Shown one piece after another: positions 13,001 through 24,700 of a stretch of 64,000 nucleotides of DNA. Position numbers and translations under genes: made by a program. The first letter of the stretch is position 1, and the number at the start of each line of letters is the position of its first letter. The notes beneath the pieces were generated by a model that did no database searches, was not told the DNA's origin, and saw only the letters and a list, made by a program, of their open reading frames with translations. Source of the stretch: Micractinium sp. NFX-FRZ (Eukaryota; Chlorophyta; Trebouxiophyceae; Chlorellales; Chlorellaceae); NCBI GenBank assembly GCA_029339195.1, contig JAPTJF010000038.1, positions 173,057 to 237,056 of the forward strand, in the 5' to 3' direction.

Positions 13001-13387
13001 TTATGCTATCTCCTCCTCCCCGCACCTATAGCCCTGATGCCTTACCCTTACCCACGTCCCTTGCACACCCCTCATCGCTCCCCTTGCTGCAGCGCTGCCG
13101 GCACCTACCAACCCAAGGCGGGCCAGGCCACCTGCCTGCCCTGCCCCTCTGGCTCCTACTGCCCCGGCCTGGCCCAGGCCAAGGCGACCGCCTGCCCTGC
13201 TGGCACCTTCCGCGCCCTCACCTCTGGCATCGCCAAGAATGACTGTGTGCCTTGCGCGGTGGACAGCTACGCATCTGCTGCTGGGGCCAAGGCTTGTGTC
13301 AAGTGCGGCGCTGGGCAGTGGACTGGTCGGATGACGGGGCAGACTCAGTGCTGGACAACGAAGCAGAAGCTGCCCAGCCGCCGCTGA
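7064..13387 (+). CDS. Secreted cysteine-rich GCC2/GCC3 (ephrin-receptor-like) repeat protein
   Basis: Nineteen exons close in phase to 1072 aa: 7064-7327, 7446-7748, 7954-8174, 8322-8539, 8709-8898, 9071-9471, 9668-9772, 9967-10036, 10242-10358, 10606-10656, 10779-10940, 11115-11254, 11369-11477, 11646-11696, 11858-11973, 12124-12220, 12413-12620, 12749-12849, 13093-13387. Residues 1-21 form a signal peptide (MASRLLLLIAGLLSVVGAAHA). The next 220 residues are Ser/Thr/Ala-rich. The rest is a long array of units of the type CPAGTxxxxxGxxxCxxC, as in GCC2/GCC3 and growth-factor-receptor Cys-rich folds. No transmembrane segment or GPI-type tail is seen, so it is probably secreted or wall-associated. 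The intron after 7748 uses a GC donor (CAG|GCGAGT). Function unknown; such proteins are expanded in green algae. Confidence 0.85.
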
Positions 13388-13826
13388 TGAGCGGGCCCAC
13401 CCCACGCCTCCTTGCTGGGTGTTGGCGGGCTTACCCCTCCCCCCTGATCCCATCACCTTTCTCGTATCTTCATTCTTCTCAACTTCTTTCCACTTTGTCT
13501 TGAATGTCTTGAACTCAACTCTTTGCTCTTTTGTGTCCCACTGTGACATCCCTTCTCCTGCCGCTCTCCTGCTTACCTGTTCTCTCATATATTGCTGAGT
13601 CCACTAGATACCTGTCTCCCTGTCATCTGTACTGTTTGCTTACATTGGTGTAATCACTGCCGCCACTTGTCGGTTGCTGCCTCACCGAGCTGATGTAGGC
13701 AGGAAAACAAGGGTGGCGCTCTTTGAGGGCAGGCGGGTCAGCCTTGCAAGCCAGGCTTGGCGTGTTGCAGGCATCAGGAGGGATCCAGAACGCATCCACG
13801 GTCGCGCCGGCCTGAGCTGCTTGCCG
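13388..13826. other. Convergent 3' ends of Cys-rich gene and small unknown gene
   Basis: Tail-to-tail intergenic region of 439 bp, T/C-rich, with no coding exon. It contains poly(A) signals for both genes within 14 bp of each other. Confidence 0.7.
13640..13653. terminator. Paired, facing TGTAA poly(A) signals
   Basis: TTACA at 13640-13644 (TGTAA on the minus strand) and TGTAA at 13649-13653. TGTAA is the usual chlorophyte poly(A) signal. The plus-strand copy lies 262 bp after the Cys-rich stop; the minus-strand copy lies 182 bp after the stop of the gene at 13827-14767. Both transcripts would therefore overlap by a few tens of bases. Confidence 0.6.
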
Positions 13827-14767
13827 TTATCCCTGCTTGCCTGCGCCCTGCCGCACCTCGGCTGCCGCCCGCCAGGCGCTGTCAAAGACTGACAGGATGT
13901 GCGCTGCACGTGATGTGCCGGTCCCAGTAGCCGCTTTGAACTGCGCACAAGCGGCGGGGCGAGCAAACAACGGGCGCAGGTGGGCGCTGGGAAGCGGCAA
14001 CCTGCAGCAATGTGGCGTGCTCCCCTGCTTCCCTACCCTGCAAGCAGTGTGCGCTGCCCCCGACCGAGCCCCCCACCACCTGTGGCGACTGCAGCAGGGA
14101 GCCCACGGTTTTGAAGAACTCGTTGGTGAAGGCATCCGCATTCTCCCGCGCCACCTGCAGCTAGTCAGCAAGCAGGCGGTGCGACTCAAGACATGGCACT
14201 GGGGAGCCCTTGATTTCCAGCGCCCATCGGTGGTACAGCATGCCCTCTCTCGCGCCACCTGCCAGCGATTGAACGCAATGCCGACAGCCGAAAGCAACGC
14301 ATGCAGCATGGGTTGAGCACAGATGTGACGGCCGGCCACGGCTGTGGTGCCCGCCCCAGAGATCTGTGCAGAAGAGATACATGAAGCCCCTTACCCACCC
14401 CACCCACCCTCACACCTGCCCGCCCGCCCCCACTGCCTGGCCCGAAACGATTTGCCACTTCCCCCCTCAGCTACCCACCCACGCCCTGCCTGCTGGGGGA
14501 AATCCACCACTGCCCCCCTCACACCCCACCCTCCCACCCACCCACCTCTGCCGGGTCCACGGCATGCAGCAGCAGGCGCAGCACGTAAGTGGAGCCGCTG
14601 GGGGGCACGCTCTCCACCAGCCCATCCACCGCCTGCATCAATTCTGGGTCCGCCCTGTGCCTGGCTGCCGCCGCCGCCGCCCGCCGCGCGCCATCCAGCA
14701 TCCGTGCCTCTCGCTCCCCGTCGCTTTCGGGTTGCTCATTGATGATGGCGCGCGCGCGAGTGCTCAT
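13827..14767 (-). CDS. Small unknown protein, 136 aa
   Basis: Three exons close in phase: 14767-14546, 14154-14080, 13940-13827. The protein starts MSTRARAIINEQPESDGERE, continues with an Ala/Arg-rich helix (LDGARRAAAAAARHRADPEL), then VARENADAFTNEFFKTVG and SVFDSAWRAAAEVRQG before TAA. It is soluble and probably all-helical. I do not recognise a family. The splice junctions are strong (GAG|GTGGGT, CAG|GTGGTG, GCGCAG acceptor). An upstream in-frame ATG at 14905 would add 46 Pro-rich residues and cannot be excluded. Confidence 0.6.
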
Positions 14768-15490
14768 GCTGCGGCAGCGGGGCGCTGCCTGCGGCGGCGG
14801 CGGCGGGGGCGGGAGCGCTGCGGGGTGGGGCCGTCCCCGGAGGGGGCTGTGCTGCTGGCCTGCAGGCAGGTCCAGTGGCACAAGGTGGAGGAACAAGTCG
14901 GACATGAAGTTCCAATCATGTAGGATGGACCAAAGAGGCAGACAGGTCGGCGGCCTAGGGCGGCCGGCGGCGGCGGCGCCGTGGTGGGCGGCACTGTGCC
15001 CTCAATCTGCGCGCGGGGTTGCCGGCGGCGGACCTGCGGGCCTCGAGAAGTGCGATCGTTGCCTACAGTTCGAGGCGGGGGCCTGCAGGAATACTGCGCT
15101 GCAGGCCATCCGCGCCTGGAGCTATAACCCTCCGCGAGCCGGGCCAGGGGCAAGCGACCTTGCAGAGTGTCACGCAAGGGTGTAAAATTTACAACAGGCG
15201 TGGCAGGGGGGTGGGCCTTCACATGCATGCAGGATGTTTCTCTAGCAGCGACGGTGGCGACAGCGCGTGCCGACAGGGTCGGCAGCCCTGGAGCCAACGC
15301 AGATCACAATCAACTGCCCATAGGTGGTTCTTAGCAGCGTATCAAAATCTAAACACCAACACCGAGCTTCTTGACTGACTGATGCACCAGGGCAGGAGTG
15401 CTGCCTGCCTGCCCCAGACGGCGCCTGCTTGCCATGCTGCCCGCGCAGCCGTTGGCAGCATCTTCACGCCCGTGCCGCGGCCCCGGGCCC
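14768..15490. other. Intergenic region, upstream of small gene and 3' end of Pmp3 gene
   Basis: About 720 bp with no supported coding exon. It should contain the promoter of the small minus-strand gene and the 3' untranslated region of the Pmp3 gene. A palindromic poly(A) motif lies at 15181-15193. Confidence 0.6.
15181..15193. terminator. Palindromic poly(A) signal TGTAAAATTTACA
   Basis: A perfect 13-bp palindrome giving TGTAA on both strands. On the minus strand it lies about 300 bp after the Pmp3 stop and is the best 3'-end signal for that gene. No plus-strand gene ends here. Confidence 0.5.
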
Positions 15491-16033
15491 TCATGTCTTG
15501 AAGAGCACCCAGATGGCGTGGATGATGCCTGCAGAGAAGGGCAAAGAGGCTGATTTCACACAGTGCGGGGGCCGGGCGCACGAGACGTCTCGCTCGTCCA
15601 ACGCAGCGGTCGTCTGGCTGATGCTCTTGGCAGCGGCAGCCCCTACCTGGGATCCAGCCCAGCAGTGTGAGTAGGCAGTTGATCCAAAAGGTGGAGTCGC
15701 AGGAGTTGCGTGCAATGAACACTGCAGGGAAGGGACGAGGGAGGGAGGGGGCGGCGGTGAGGAGGCGGGGCGGGCAGCGCAGGCAAGGCAGGCAATCTGG
15801 CAACCAAACTCCTTTTGCGCAGCCAGCTGTGTCAAATTGCAAAATCGTCTCGGAGCTCTAGCAACGGCACCTGCTAGCGGCGGGAGGAAGAAGGCCACCT
15901 GCGACAGGAAGGAATTGGGTGGGTGGGGCGGCGGACGGCGAGAATTCAGCAGCGGTAGGGCATGGGTTCATGATCAGCAGCGGCGGGAGGTGCTCACGAT
16001 AAGAAGGCCGATGTCACGCGTCTCGAAAGCCAT
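15491..16033 (-). CDS. PMP3: Pmp3/UPF0057 small plasma-membrane proteolipid
   Basis: Four tiny exons close in phase to 58 aa: 16033-15998, 15898-15871, 15721-15647, 15528-15491. The N-terminus MAFETRDIGLLI leads into the first membrane helix with the family signature VAFFLPPLAVFIA, then a short loop (RNSCDS) and the second helix FWINCLLTLLGWIPGIIHAI ending WVLFKT. Length and both helices match the Pmp3/RCI2 family (52-60 aa), known in yeast and plants to affect membrane potential and Na+ sensitivity and to be induced by salt or cold. The gene starts only 243 bp from the end of the cation antiporter gene on the same strand. Function here is by family. Confidence 0.93.
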
Positions 16034-16276
16034 CTCGGCGCCTGCACTCTCGCTCTTTGATTTCCTGTCTGTGCGCCTGGTTTCTGTGAAAGAAAGTGTT
16101 GGGAGCAAGGCGAGATTCTCCAAGGCAGGAGCAGACAAGGGGCTGGCAGCGGCAGCGCCAGCCTGGCGCCTGGCGCCATACTTGGGCGCCGTACACAATC
16201 ACCCTAACTTCCTTAGCTTCCATGATACCACGACGTGCTTGGTCTATATCGTGCCATTGCTTACAGGCTCAGAGGT
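16034..16276. other. Short Pmp3 promoter / antiporter 3' end
   Basis: Only 243 bp separate the Pmp3 start from the antiporter stop on the same strand, so the Pmp3 promoter must overlap the 3' untranslated region of the antiporter. TTACA at 16261-16265 (TGTAA on the minus strand) is 12 bp after the antiporter stop and would end that transcript early. Confidence 0.6.
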
Positions 16277-19200
16277 TCAGGCGTTGAGAATGGGTATTGT
16301 GACCGACGGAGGTGCTACAGGCAGGGACATGTTCTGCTCGGCTTTGGCCTTCAGGCTGCTGCCGCTGCTGCCGCCGCGCCGCTGCAGCTCCGCTTGCAGG
16401 GGCGGCAGGTGCGCGGCACGGCCCTCTCCCGATCCCAGCACGGCAGCCTGGGGGAGAGATGGCACGGATGGGGAAGAGGCGGTTAGGGTGGCACGCATAG
16501 GTTAAGCACGGTGCATGGAGCCAGCCGGCACAGCAAGTGTGGAGTGCACACAATGGGGTGAAGAGGGTAGCTACAGGTGATGGGCTTGGCTGCCAGGCTG
16601 CCATTCACAGCATGTGCTCTTGGGCATTGGCTGTCCAACAGCTGGCCACGCACGGCGTGTATGCATCACTGCACCGCGAAGCCCTGGCCCTCGCGCCGCC
16701 CTGCACCACACACACACACACCGCACCTTGAACAGCGGTGGGCCAGTGAGCAGGTTCATCACCACCACACCTGCCACTAATGCTGCAACACGGTGTCACG
16801 GGCAGGCAGGCAGGCAGGTTGGGGGACGTCATTGAATTGCAGAGGGCAGCAGCCCGGGTGGCACATAACTGGCAGACGGAATCGGGGGATGGTGCCGGGA
16901 GGCGGGGACCAACTGGCAGGCAGGTGGACGGGTTGCACATGCCACGGGGGCAGCAAGTGCGTCCAGGCATCACAGCGGCCTCAACAACATGCCCCGCTCT
17001 CACCAAGAATGCATTCCCTCTCGTGTTCCTTGCTCGACGTGGACCAAACAACCTGCTCCCCTCCTTCCACTGCCCTCCAGCCCCTGGCAGGGGCAGCTGC
17101 TCAAACGGGCACCTACTCAAAGAACAGCACGGTGCCCGCCCTGCGCACCACCCACCTGCATAGTCGGGGCCCCAGGTGGGGAAGCGGGCCGCCACGGTTT
17201 GGGCCAGCCCCAGCGCAATGCCCGCCTGCGTCACCATCCCCATCCACAGGCGGCGGGCGACGTCGGGCGGCGTGCCGCCCACGCTGCCGCCCGCCCAGCA
17301 CCCCAGCCACACGCCGCCCAGGCGGACGGCGTACAGGATGGCGGCGGCCCACAGGCTGTCGCGCACCGCTGCATGGCAGCAGGGCGGGTGGGGAGGGCGG
17401 CGGGGCGGGTTGCGATGAAGTGTGTAAGGTGGGCTGAGCCTCCATGAGGAAGGAAGAACCCTTGCTGCCCAGCTGCCTGCATGCCTGAGCACGTGCCTGC
17501 ATGCCTGCCTGCCGGCCAGCCAGCTTGTTTGCTGTCTGCAGAGCACATCACCAAGCCTCCAGACACGACAGGCCCGGAAAGCACCGTCCCAGCAGCAGGA
17601 GCAGCAGCGGAGCAGCTCGTGAGCAGCAGCAGCGCAGCCAGTGCAGCAGCGGCAGCAGCAGCAGCACACCAGCTACCCCACCCCGCCCACCGGAGAGCTT
17701 GATGGAGGCGCCCACCAGGCCAAAGAAGAGGGCGTTGATGAGCGGAGCCAGGCGGCCCAGGTCAGAGGACAGCACCTCGGCAGCGTCCCTCCCCTGCTGC
17801 TGGTCGTGCCTGCACTCATGCAGGCATGGAGGGGCAGTGGCAGAGCCGGGCAGGCGGGGATAGGGTGGGTGGGCTGGACAGGTGCGACGGCGCGCGCGGT
17901 ACAACACAGCGGCACCGCACAACGCTGGCGGCTACCAGTGCAGCCTGGGGCGAGCATGCACTGGAGGTCATCAAGCTGAGCCAGCATCTGGCGCTAGCAA
18001 TGCATGCCTAGCACAGGACGTACGGCACAGGAGGGAGCTCACCGCCAGTTGGACGCCACCAGCCCCGCCGCCACACACGCCAGCAGAGGCTCAGCGCTGG
18101 ACGCGTGTGCTGCCGCAAATGTCAGGCCAGACAGCGCCAGCGGCGTCAGCGGGCGCAGGCGCGCCGTCCCCGGGTGCCGCAGCAGGCGGGACAGCCCGCT
18201 GCCAGATGTGTGCTGCGCTGAGGCGGCGCCGGCAATGCCCGGTGGGTGCGGGTGGACCGCGGCCGCCGTGGCTGCTGCGATGCTGATAATGCTGCTCGGC
18301 CGCATGCGCAGCAGCTTGGAGAGGGCATACCCTGCCAGGGCTCCCAGCAGCACTGCAGGCAAGCGGGCAGGCAGCATATCAGGCAGCACAGGCGTCACAG
18401 CATGCGTAGCGCAGCGGTAACGTTACAGGCCAAGGGGACCAGACAGGCTGAGGGGCAGCTGAGCGCGGCGGGCAGCACCGGCATCTCGCCCCTCCCATTC
18501 CCATGCCAGCCACTACAGAAGTGGTCTGGTGGGGCAAGGTGCAGTGTTTGACCGCAGGCAGCCCCTTATGGAGCGACAGCCAGCCCCACCCACATGACTG
18601 AAGGATCGTCATTGTCGGCATGAGCAGCAGCCAAAGCGCATCGCTGCGCGCCGTGTCTGTGCCGCCCTGCGCCAGGGGTGGCAGGCCGGGGTGTGGGAGG
18701 CCACATCACCGCCCCGCATGACTACCATCAAGCAAGCAAGGTATCACCCCTGCGCCCGCCAACGCCCCCCAACAGCTTCAACTCTGACCGCTCACCCACC
18801 CACGAGAGCGGGCCTGGTGTGCAATGCATCTACTCAAGCATCAATCCACACCCGCAAGTATGAGTGCTCAGCCCCAGTGGCCGCCACCGCTCACGAACAG
18901 TTCCACCCCCCCCCCCCCCCCCACATACTGCACCCTGCTTAAGCCTGTCTTTCTGCCCCAAAGCAAAGCAAGGGGGAGGCGCCCCGCTCACCCCTGTGGC
19001 CGCCACCGCCCGCGCCAGCTCCACGTTGACCGCAAACATGGCAAACAGCAGGACGTCCTTGACCACCACCACCGCCATGACCAGGCTGCAATAGGGGCCC
19101 TTGCCCTCCGTCTCCTTGAGCACAGCAATCTGGGGCAGGGAAGGAGGCAAGGAGGCAGGCAGCCAGGTGGTTGGGGACAGGGTTGAGCAGGAGGCAGGGC

Positions 19201-20772
19201 TGAGTAGGGGGCAGGGCTGAGCAGGGGCCCGCAACGCTGAGCGGGGCAAAATGGCGGGCGGAGGGAGTCAGCAAGGGTCGTCAAGAGCGTGACATAGGGG
19301 CACAGCTATGCTGCTGGGGTGTGCTAAGCGTGACACAGTCAAGCGGCTGCCAGCCACCTTTCTGCTGTGCCGTGCTGTGCTGGACGTGCATCTGCCCTGC
19401 GTTGCCTGCCCTGCCTTCCCCCCCAGCCCTTCCTTCACCCCCACACACCTCCCCCTGCTGTACCCCAAGCATTTTCTTCACCCCTCCCGCATACACAGTT
19501 GGAACACGCAACCAGGGCATCTCACCGCTGAGGCCGGGGAGCGGGCCACCGCCAGCGTGGCGACCAGCGTGCACACCGCGGCTGCATCACGAGGCGGCAG
19601 CTCACGCACAAAAGGGATGCTGCCGGCCAGCAGCTTCATGCTGCAGTGGAGGCACGGGGTGCAATGGACGCGGGTGAGTGGGTGTGCTGGGGTGTCGGGT
19701 GGGGCATCACGCACAAAACGGGACACTGCCAGCCAGCACCTGGATGCGAATTGAGACTAGAACTGGCGGAGCCAAGGATTGGGGATCGAGCATAAATATG
19801 CACAAGGGGGAAGCGAGCAGAAAGTGCTTCAAGGCCACTTGTGGTGGCGTGGGGGATGACGGGCTGCTGGCGAGGTGGCAGAGGGATGGCTCTCCCTCCC
19901 ACCCTAGGGCGGCACCACAGCACAGAGCAGCATGGCGCAGCACACCTCAACACAATACAACTCGTTCAATGCACAGCAGCACAGCACAGCAGCTCAATGC
20001 AGCACTGCACAGCGCAGCAACCCAGGACAGCGCAGCGCCAGCGCACCAGGCGTAGACCAGCACCCACGAGAAGAATGAGACGCCTGCTGTGACGCAGGCC
20101 ACCTGCAAGGCAGCAGCAGGCGGGCAGGGAGACGCCGGGGGAGCAGCAGGGGGCAAAGGTCAACTTTGCGGCTGTGCTCAGGACGATTTGGTTTGGTTTG
20201 ATGTGTGCAGCGCCGGCAGCGCCAGCTGACGCAGGTGTACTGCACGCATGTATGCGTACCGCTGCCACGCGTCCCTGCGGTTGACTGCCATGCAGCAGCT
20301 GTCTGACTGTGTGGCAGCAGAGCTTGCCTGGCGCCGCATCCTGCGCAGCTCGGGCAAGTGAAGCTCCGCCCCCGCTGCCAGTGCGATGAGGGACAGGCAC
20401 AAGCCTGACAGCGGCGCTAGCGTGGGCATGCCGGCAGCACCCAACAGCCCCAGCGCCTGCGGCCCGCTGGCCATGCCCGCCTGCACGAGGCAGCAGCAGC
20501 AGCGTGGTCAGCAATGGGAAACACACACTTGAAAGAGGTGCTGGTGAGGTGGTCAAACAGAGGGGCATGATGAAGCGGTGCCTGTGTCCATGTGCTGTCG
20601 CCAGGGTGCCCAACGAGAGCAACGCCGCGCCACTTGTTCAGAACTGAGACCGACTCACCAGCATGATGCCGGTGATGGCAGGAAGCTTCAGAGCCTGTGA
20701 GGCTTTGCCTGCCAGGTGCCAAACCGGAGCGCACACGGCCAGGGCAGCCAGGGCTGCGACAGCAGTCAGCAT
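16277..20772 (-). CDS. CPA2-type monovalent cation/proton antiporter
   Basis: Eleven exons close in phase to 501 aa: 20772-20659, 20480-20328, 20102-20047, 19640-19526, 19129-18992, 18666-18594, 18352-18043, 17809-17691, 17368-17156, 16770-16727, 16447-16277. The first exons carry the Na+/H+ exchanger signature LKLPAITGIMLAGMASGPQA and the following hydrophobic segments. The core helix has a central KD (VMAVVVVKDVLLFAMF), where relatives have DD, QD or ND. Later segments (LAPLINALFFGLVGASIKL, LWMGMVTQAGIALGLAQTVA) match helices 10-12. It should exchange K+ or Na+ for H+ across a membrane. The end of exon 3 (20047) is the least certain junction; the intron after 20328 has a GC donor. The reading frame is open upstream of the ATG to 20955 without another ATG, so a 5' exon encoding a targeting peptide is possible. 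Confidence 0.87.
18906..18922. repeat. C17 homopolymer
   Basis: Uninterrupted run of 17 C in the intron between exons 5 and 6 of the antiporter; reads as G17 in the transcript. Confidence 0.85.
19706..19755 (-). pseudogene. Decayed copy of antiporter exon 4 start
   Basis: On the minus strand this intronic segment reads QVLAGSVPF before breaking down, against MKLLAGSIPF at the start of the real exon 4 (19640). The two stretches share about 80% of bases over some 45 bp and the copy lies about 107 bp upstream in transcript direction. It is not part of the deduced coding sequence. Confidence 0.7.
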
Positions 20773-21738
20773 TGCTGCCCTGACGCCACCGGCTGCTCGC
20801 CCCGCCTGTTGGCTGGCGGCAGGGGCCGGACGCCGCCGAGCTGCTAGCGCGGATGCGCTTCGTTGAATCGACCAGCCGACACAGAGCCCCGCCTCAAGAG
20901 CACCGCCGTGCGGTTTGCTTGCAAAGGCGGCCCGCTCGACGAGGGCCTCAACAGCTAGCCAGATTCATCCCCGCTCGTGGGCTAGCCGGAATCAGCTTGA
21001 AGCGTACTGCAGATTCAAAGCGTGGCGGCCTGCTATCATGCTATGCCGCCGCCGCCCACGTGGCCCCGTCGCCTCAGCTGCCGCTACAGGTGCCCGCTTG
21101 CCGCCCTTTCAAAGCTGCCGCCCCTTCAAGTTGCCCGATATTGAACTTTGGTGTTGATTGGTGCCTTGATTTCATCTCTGTTGCCCACTGGCTCCAGGGT
21201 AGCATCCTGCAGTGCCAACTGGGTGCTATTGCCTCAGCGACGCGACGGCAGCCGAGACTTTCGTGCTGCCAGTGGTGTCAACACCAACTGGCATTCAGTA
21301 GGTGAATCAACCGCCATTCCTTCCACACCACGGTTCCAACAACCAACCATCTGCATGAATCCCTGCAGAGCCAGGCCATGGCCATCCTCACACGGCGGCC
21401 TCTGCCCGCCGTGCTGGCCACGCTGTGCCAGTGCCTCGTCGCCCCGGTCATTTGCACCACTTTCACTCGCTTCAGACCGCAAATTGCAACCTTAGGGGGC
21501 TGCACTATCCACACTAGCCAATTTTGGCAGGATCCACAGCTTCTTGGCTCCGGCTAATCGCGCCTTCGGGCGCTTGGCAGGTTAGGCGGGCAGCCGATCC
21601 TCCCGGTACACCAGCCATCTCTATCCGAGACGCCGGGCCGAGCTGCTGGCATTGGCGAGGTGCAGGGTGCCCCCTCGGCTTGCGCCCCAGTGGCACCGCC
21701 GCCAGTGCCGCCGCTGCCCCCGTCCCAGCCGCAGCAGC
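20773..21738. other. Divergent promoter region, antiporter and DNA ligase 6
   Basis: Head-to-head intergenic region of 966 bp. No TATA box or coding exon is convincing. The first 180 bp are open in the antiporter frame (Arg/Ala-rich, transit-peptide-like) but lack an ATG. Confidence 0.6.
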
Positions 21739-24700
21739 ATGGCAGCCGCTCAGCTGCCATCCCACAAGGTCATCCCGGGATGTGGCTTCCTGGTGGATGG
21801 CTTCCGGCATGCCGCTCACCCAGCCGCCAAGGCTTTCTTCCTGACGCATGCGCACTCAGGTGGTTGGTGGGCGTGTCGGCGGCTGCGGCTGGGCTGGCAT
21901 TGTAGGCTGGTAGGGTCCTGCATGCCCCTGTTTGCACACGGTTGCTGGATGCACAAATCGCCTCCCGCCCGTTACAACATGCGATCAATAGCGCCGCCGC
22001 CACACCTGCACTCCGCTGCGCCTGCAGATCACTACACCGGTCTGAAGGATGACTGGAGCCGCGGGCCCATCTATTGCAGGTGAGCAGTGGGTGGCATGCA
22101 AGCGCCGTGGTTGCCTCGCATGTAAAATGTAGAATCCTCAGCTGTCAGCAGCTGACATCTTTTAAATCTTTCCCATCCATTCAGCGCCGTCACCGCCCAA
22201 CTCGTGGCGCACATGCTGGGCGTGCGGCGCGAGTACCTGTGCGCTCTGCCCCTGGACACACCCACCGCCATTCAGGGTGAGCCTGGGGTGGGAGGGACAG
22301 GGATTACGGGAGGGTGAGAGGGGAGGTTGAGCGGGAAGGCAAGGGGGACAGCTGACGGCGGTGCGTGCCTGTCACACAAGAGACGCCGCCGTGCCACCAG
22401 CATGTCAGGCTGGTCAGCAACAACCTCAATCAGTGCCTGCCCCCTCCCCCACCCCACCCCACCCCACTGCCGTGTACCCCTGGCTCTCCGTCCAACTCTG
22501 CCGCTCCCCTGCAGGCGTGGAGGTGACTCTGGTTGACGCCAACCACTGCCCAGGAGCCGTGCAGTTCCTGTTCCAGCTGCCAGACGGGCGCAAGTACATC
22601 CATACGGGTGGGTGGGCACGGGGGGCACAGGGGGCGGATGGGTTGCCCATGTCACTCGCGATTGCTAGTACCAATGCAAGGCCCTGTTTCGGCCGCCATG
22701 CGGGCGAAAGCACATTCGCACAGGGGTTGAGCGTTGCTCTGGTGGGTTTGGTGCAGGTTGAGCGCAGTTCGCATGGGCGGCTGCTGCGTCCCCCAGCCCC
22801 AGCGGATGCCTTGCGCCGTGCATGGCGCCGCCCACCCATGTGTGCTTCCCTGCTGCACTTGCCCTGCTTGTGCGCTCTCCCACCCTCGTGCTCCGGCCCC
22901 ATGCTCGCATGGGTTCATGGTCCTGACTCCACGCTGGCCTGCACCCTTGCGCCTTGCCCCCCCGTTCATGCAGGCGACATGCGCTTCTCGCCAACGCTGC
23001 TGGACAACCCCTACCTGCAACGCTTCAGGTGGGCCGGCGGGCAGGCAAGCGGGGCGGCACCTGGCAGTGGCTGCCTTTATGCCTTGCTTCTCGCCTGCCT
23101 GCCAGCCCGCCCCCTGCCTGCCTGCTCGGGCCATACATACCATCTTACTTACTTGTGCCGCGGTACATGTACCTCCTGAACCTCTGCAGGGGCTGCGATG
23201 CCCTGTTTCTGGACACAACATATGCCAACCCCCGCTACTGCTTCCCTCCCCAGGCACGAGCCAGGCCGCGTGGCCGTTTGTCAGCTTGAGAGAGCATGCT
23301 GCCAGCCAGGGGCTGGTACATGCTTCGGCCGGAACATGCGTCTGCCTGCTGGCAGCTGCATAGACTGGAGGGTATTGCAAAGCATGGGTGTCGCTGTCGC
23401 TATCTTGCCAGGGAGAGGTGCGTGCGCACCACCACGTTTTGAGGTGTTGTGCCACTGGCAGTGTTGTGCCCCTTGCTTGGCTTCAGGAGGAGAGCATCGA
23501 GTATGTGGCAACCACGGTGCACCGCATGCTGCAGCAGGATGCAGAGCAGCAGGAATGGCAGGGGGAGTGGGAGGAGCAGCAGCAGGGGATGGGGAGAGAT
23601 GAGGATGCGGGCAGTGAGTGCCAAGAGGGGCAGCAGCAGCAGCAGCAGCGGCGGCAGGTGGAGTTGCATGGCGGGCAGCAGGAACATCCGCAAGGTGAGC
23701 AGCAGCGGCAGCAGCAGCGGCAGGAGGCGGCCTCAGGGCTGCAGCCCAGCCGCAGTGGTGATGGCGCAGCAGCAGCGGCAGCAGCGGCAGCGGCAGCGCA
23801 GCCGGGGGATGGCGGTGCAGTCACGGCTTTGCCCAGGCGACCCTGGCGGCGCCTCTACCTGGTTGCGACGTACGGGATTGGGAAGGAGCGCCTGCTCACA
23901 GGTGAGGGTAGTGTCGCATGTTGGTGTACCCAATCAGACGAGGAGCAACCTCATGATCCCACCAGCGCAAGAGGGCCGCTCTCTGCCTGCCCGCCTGGCA
24001 TGCAAACGGCTCGGTTTTTGCTGTTCCTTTGCGGGACATGCGCTGCACTGTCGTGCAGCGCTTGCATTCTTGCTTGCGGTCCATCACTTACCCAGCCCAT
24101 CCTGTAAACCAAGTGAACCAATGTGTGCGTCTCTGCGTGTGCAGCCATCCACGACCGCTGCGGCCTCAAGATGCACGTGGCCGACCGCAAGCATGCGGTG
24201 ATGCAGCAGCTCGACCTGCCCGGTGGGTTGGTGGGGCACTGGGGCGCTGAACAGGGCTTGCGGGGCACTTCATATACGTGCAAAGGGGAAAGCACGGGAG
24301 CGGTTTGTGTCCCTGCAGTCGGAGAGTTGCTAGTGCAGTTATGGATCAAGGGGACCAACACGTGGGCCACCCGGCTGCTGATTTCCCTGGCATCCTGACT
24401 GCCCAGCTCGCAGTTGGTGACCACCCACTGATCTCCTCACCCCCGCAATCCGCCCTTCCTTCTTACTGGGCAAGCTACACCATGCCGGCCCATCTCAAGT
24501 GACTGGCTTGCGTACCCACCTGCTCCCTCCTTCTCTTCACGTTTACCCCGACCCCCTGTGCCTGCCTGCTCTGCCAGGTACAACCCTGATCTGCCTGTCC
24601 TGCTGCTGTTGCCTGCCTTCCCACGTGCAGGCTATGACCCTGCCGACCTCTTCACCACAGACCGCACCGCCACCCCTGTGCACGTGGTGCAGTGGGGCTT

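Noticed and set aside
18409..18430. tRNA A-box-like sequence TAGCGCAGCGGTAACG
   Set aside because: No B-box GGTTCRANNCC or cloverleaf follows within 60 bp; it lies in an antiporter intron.
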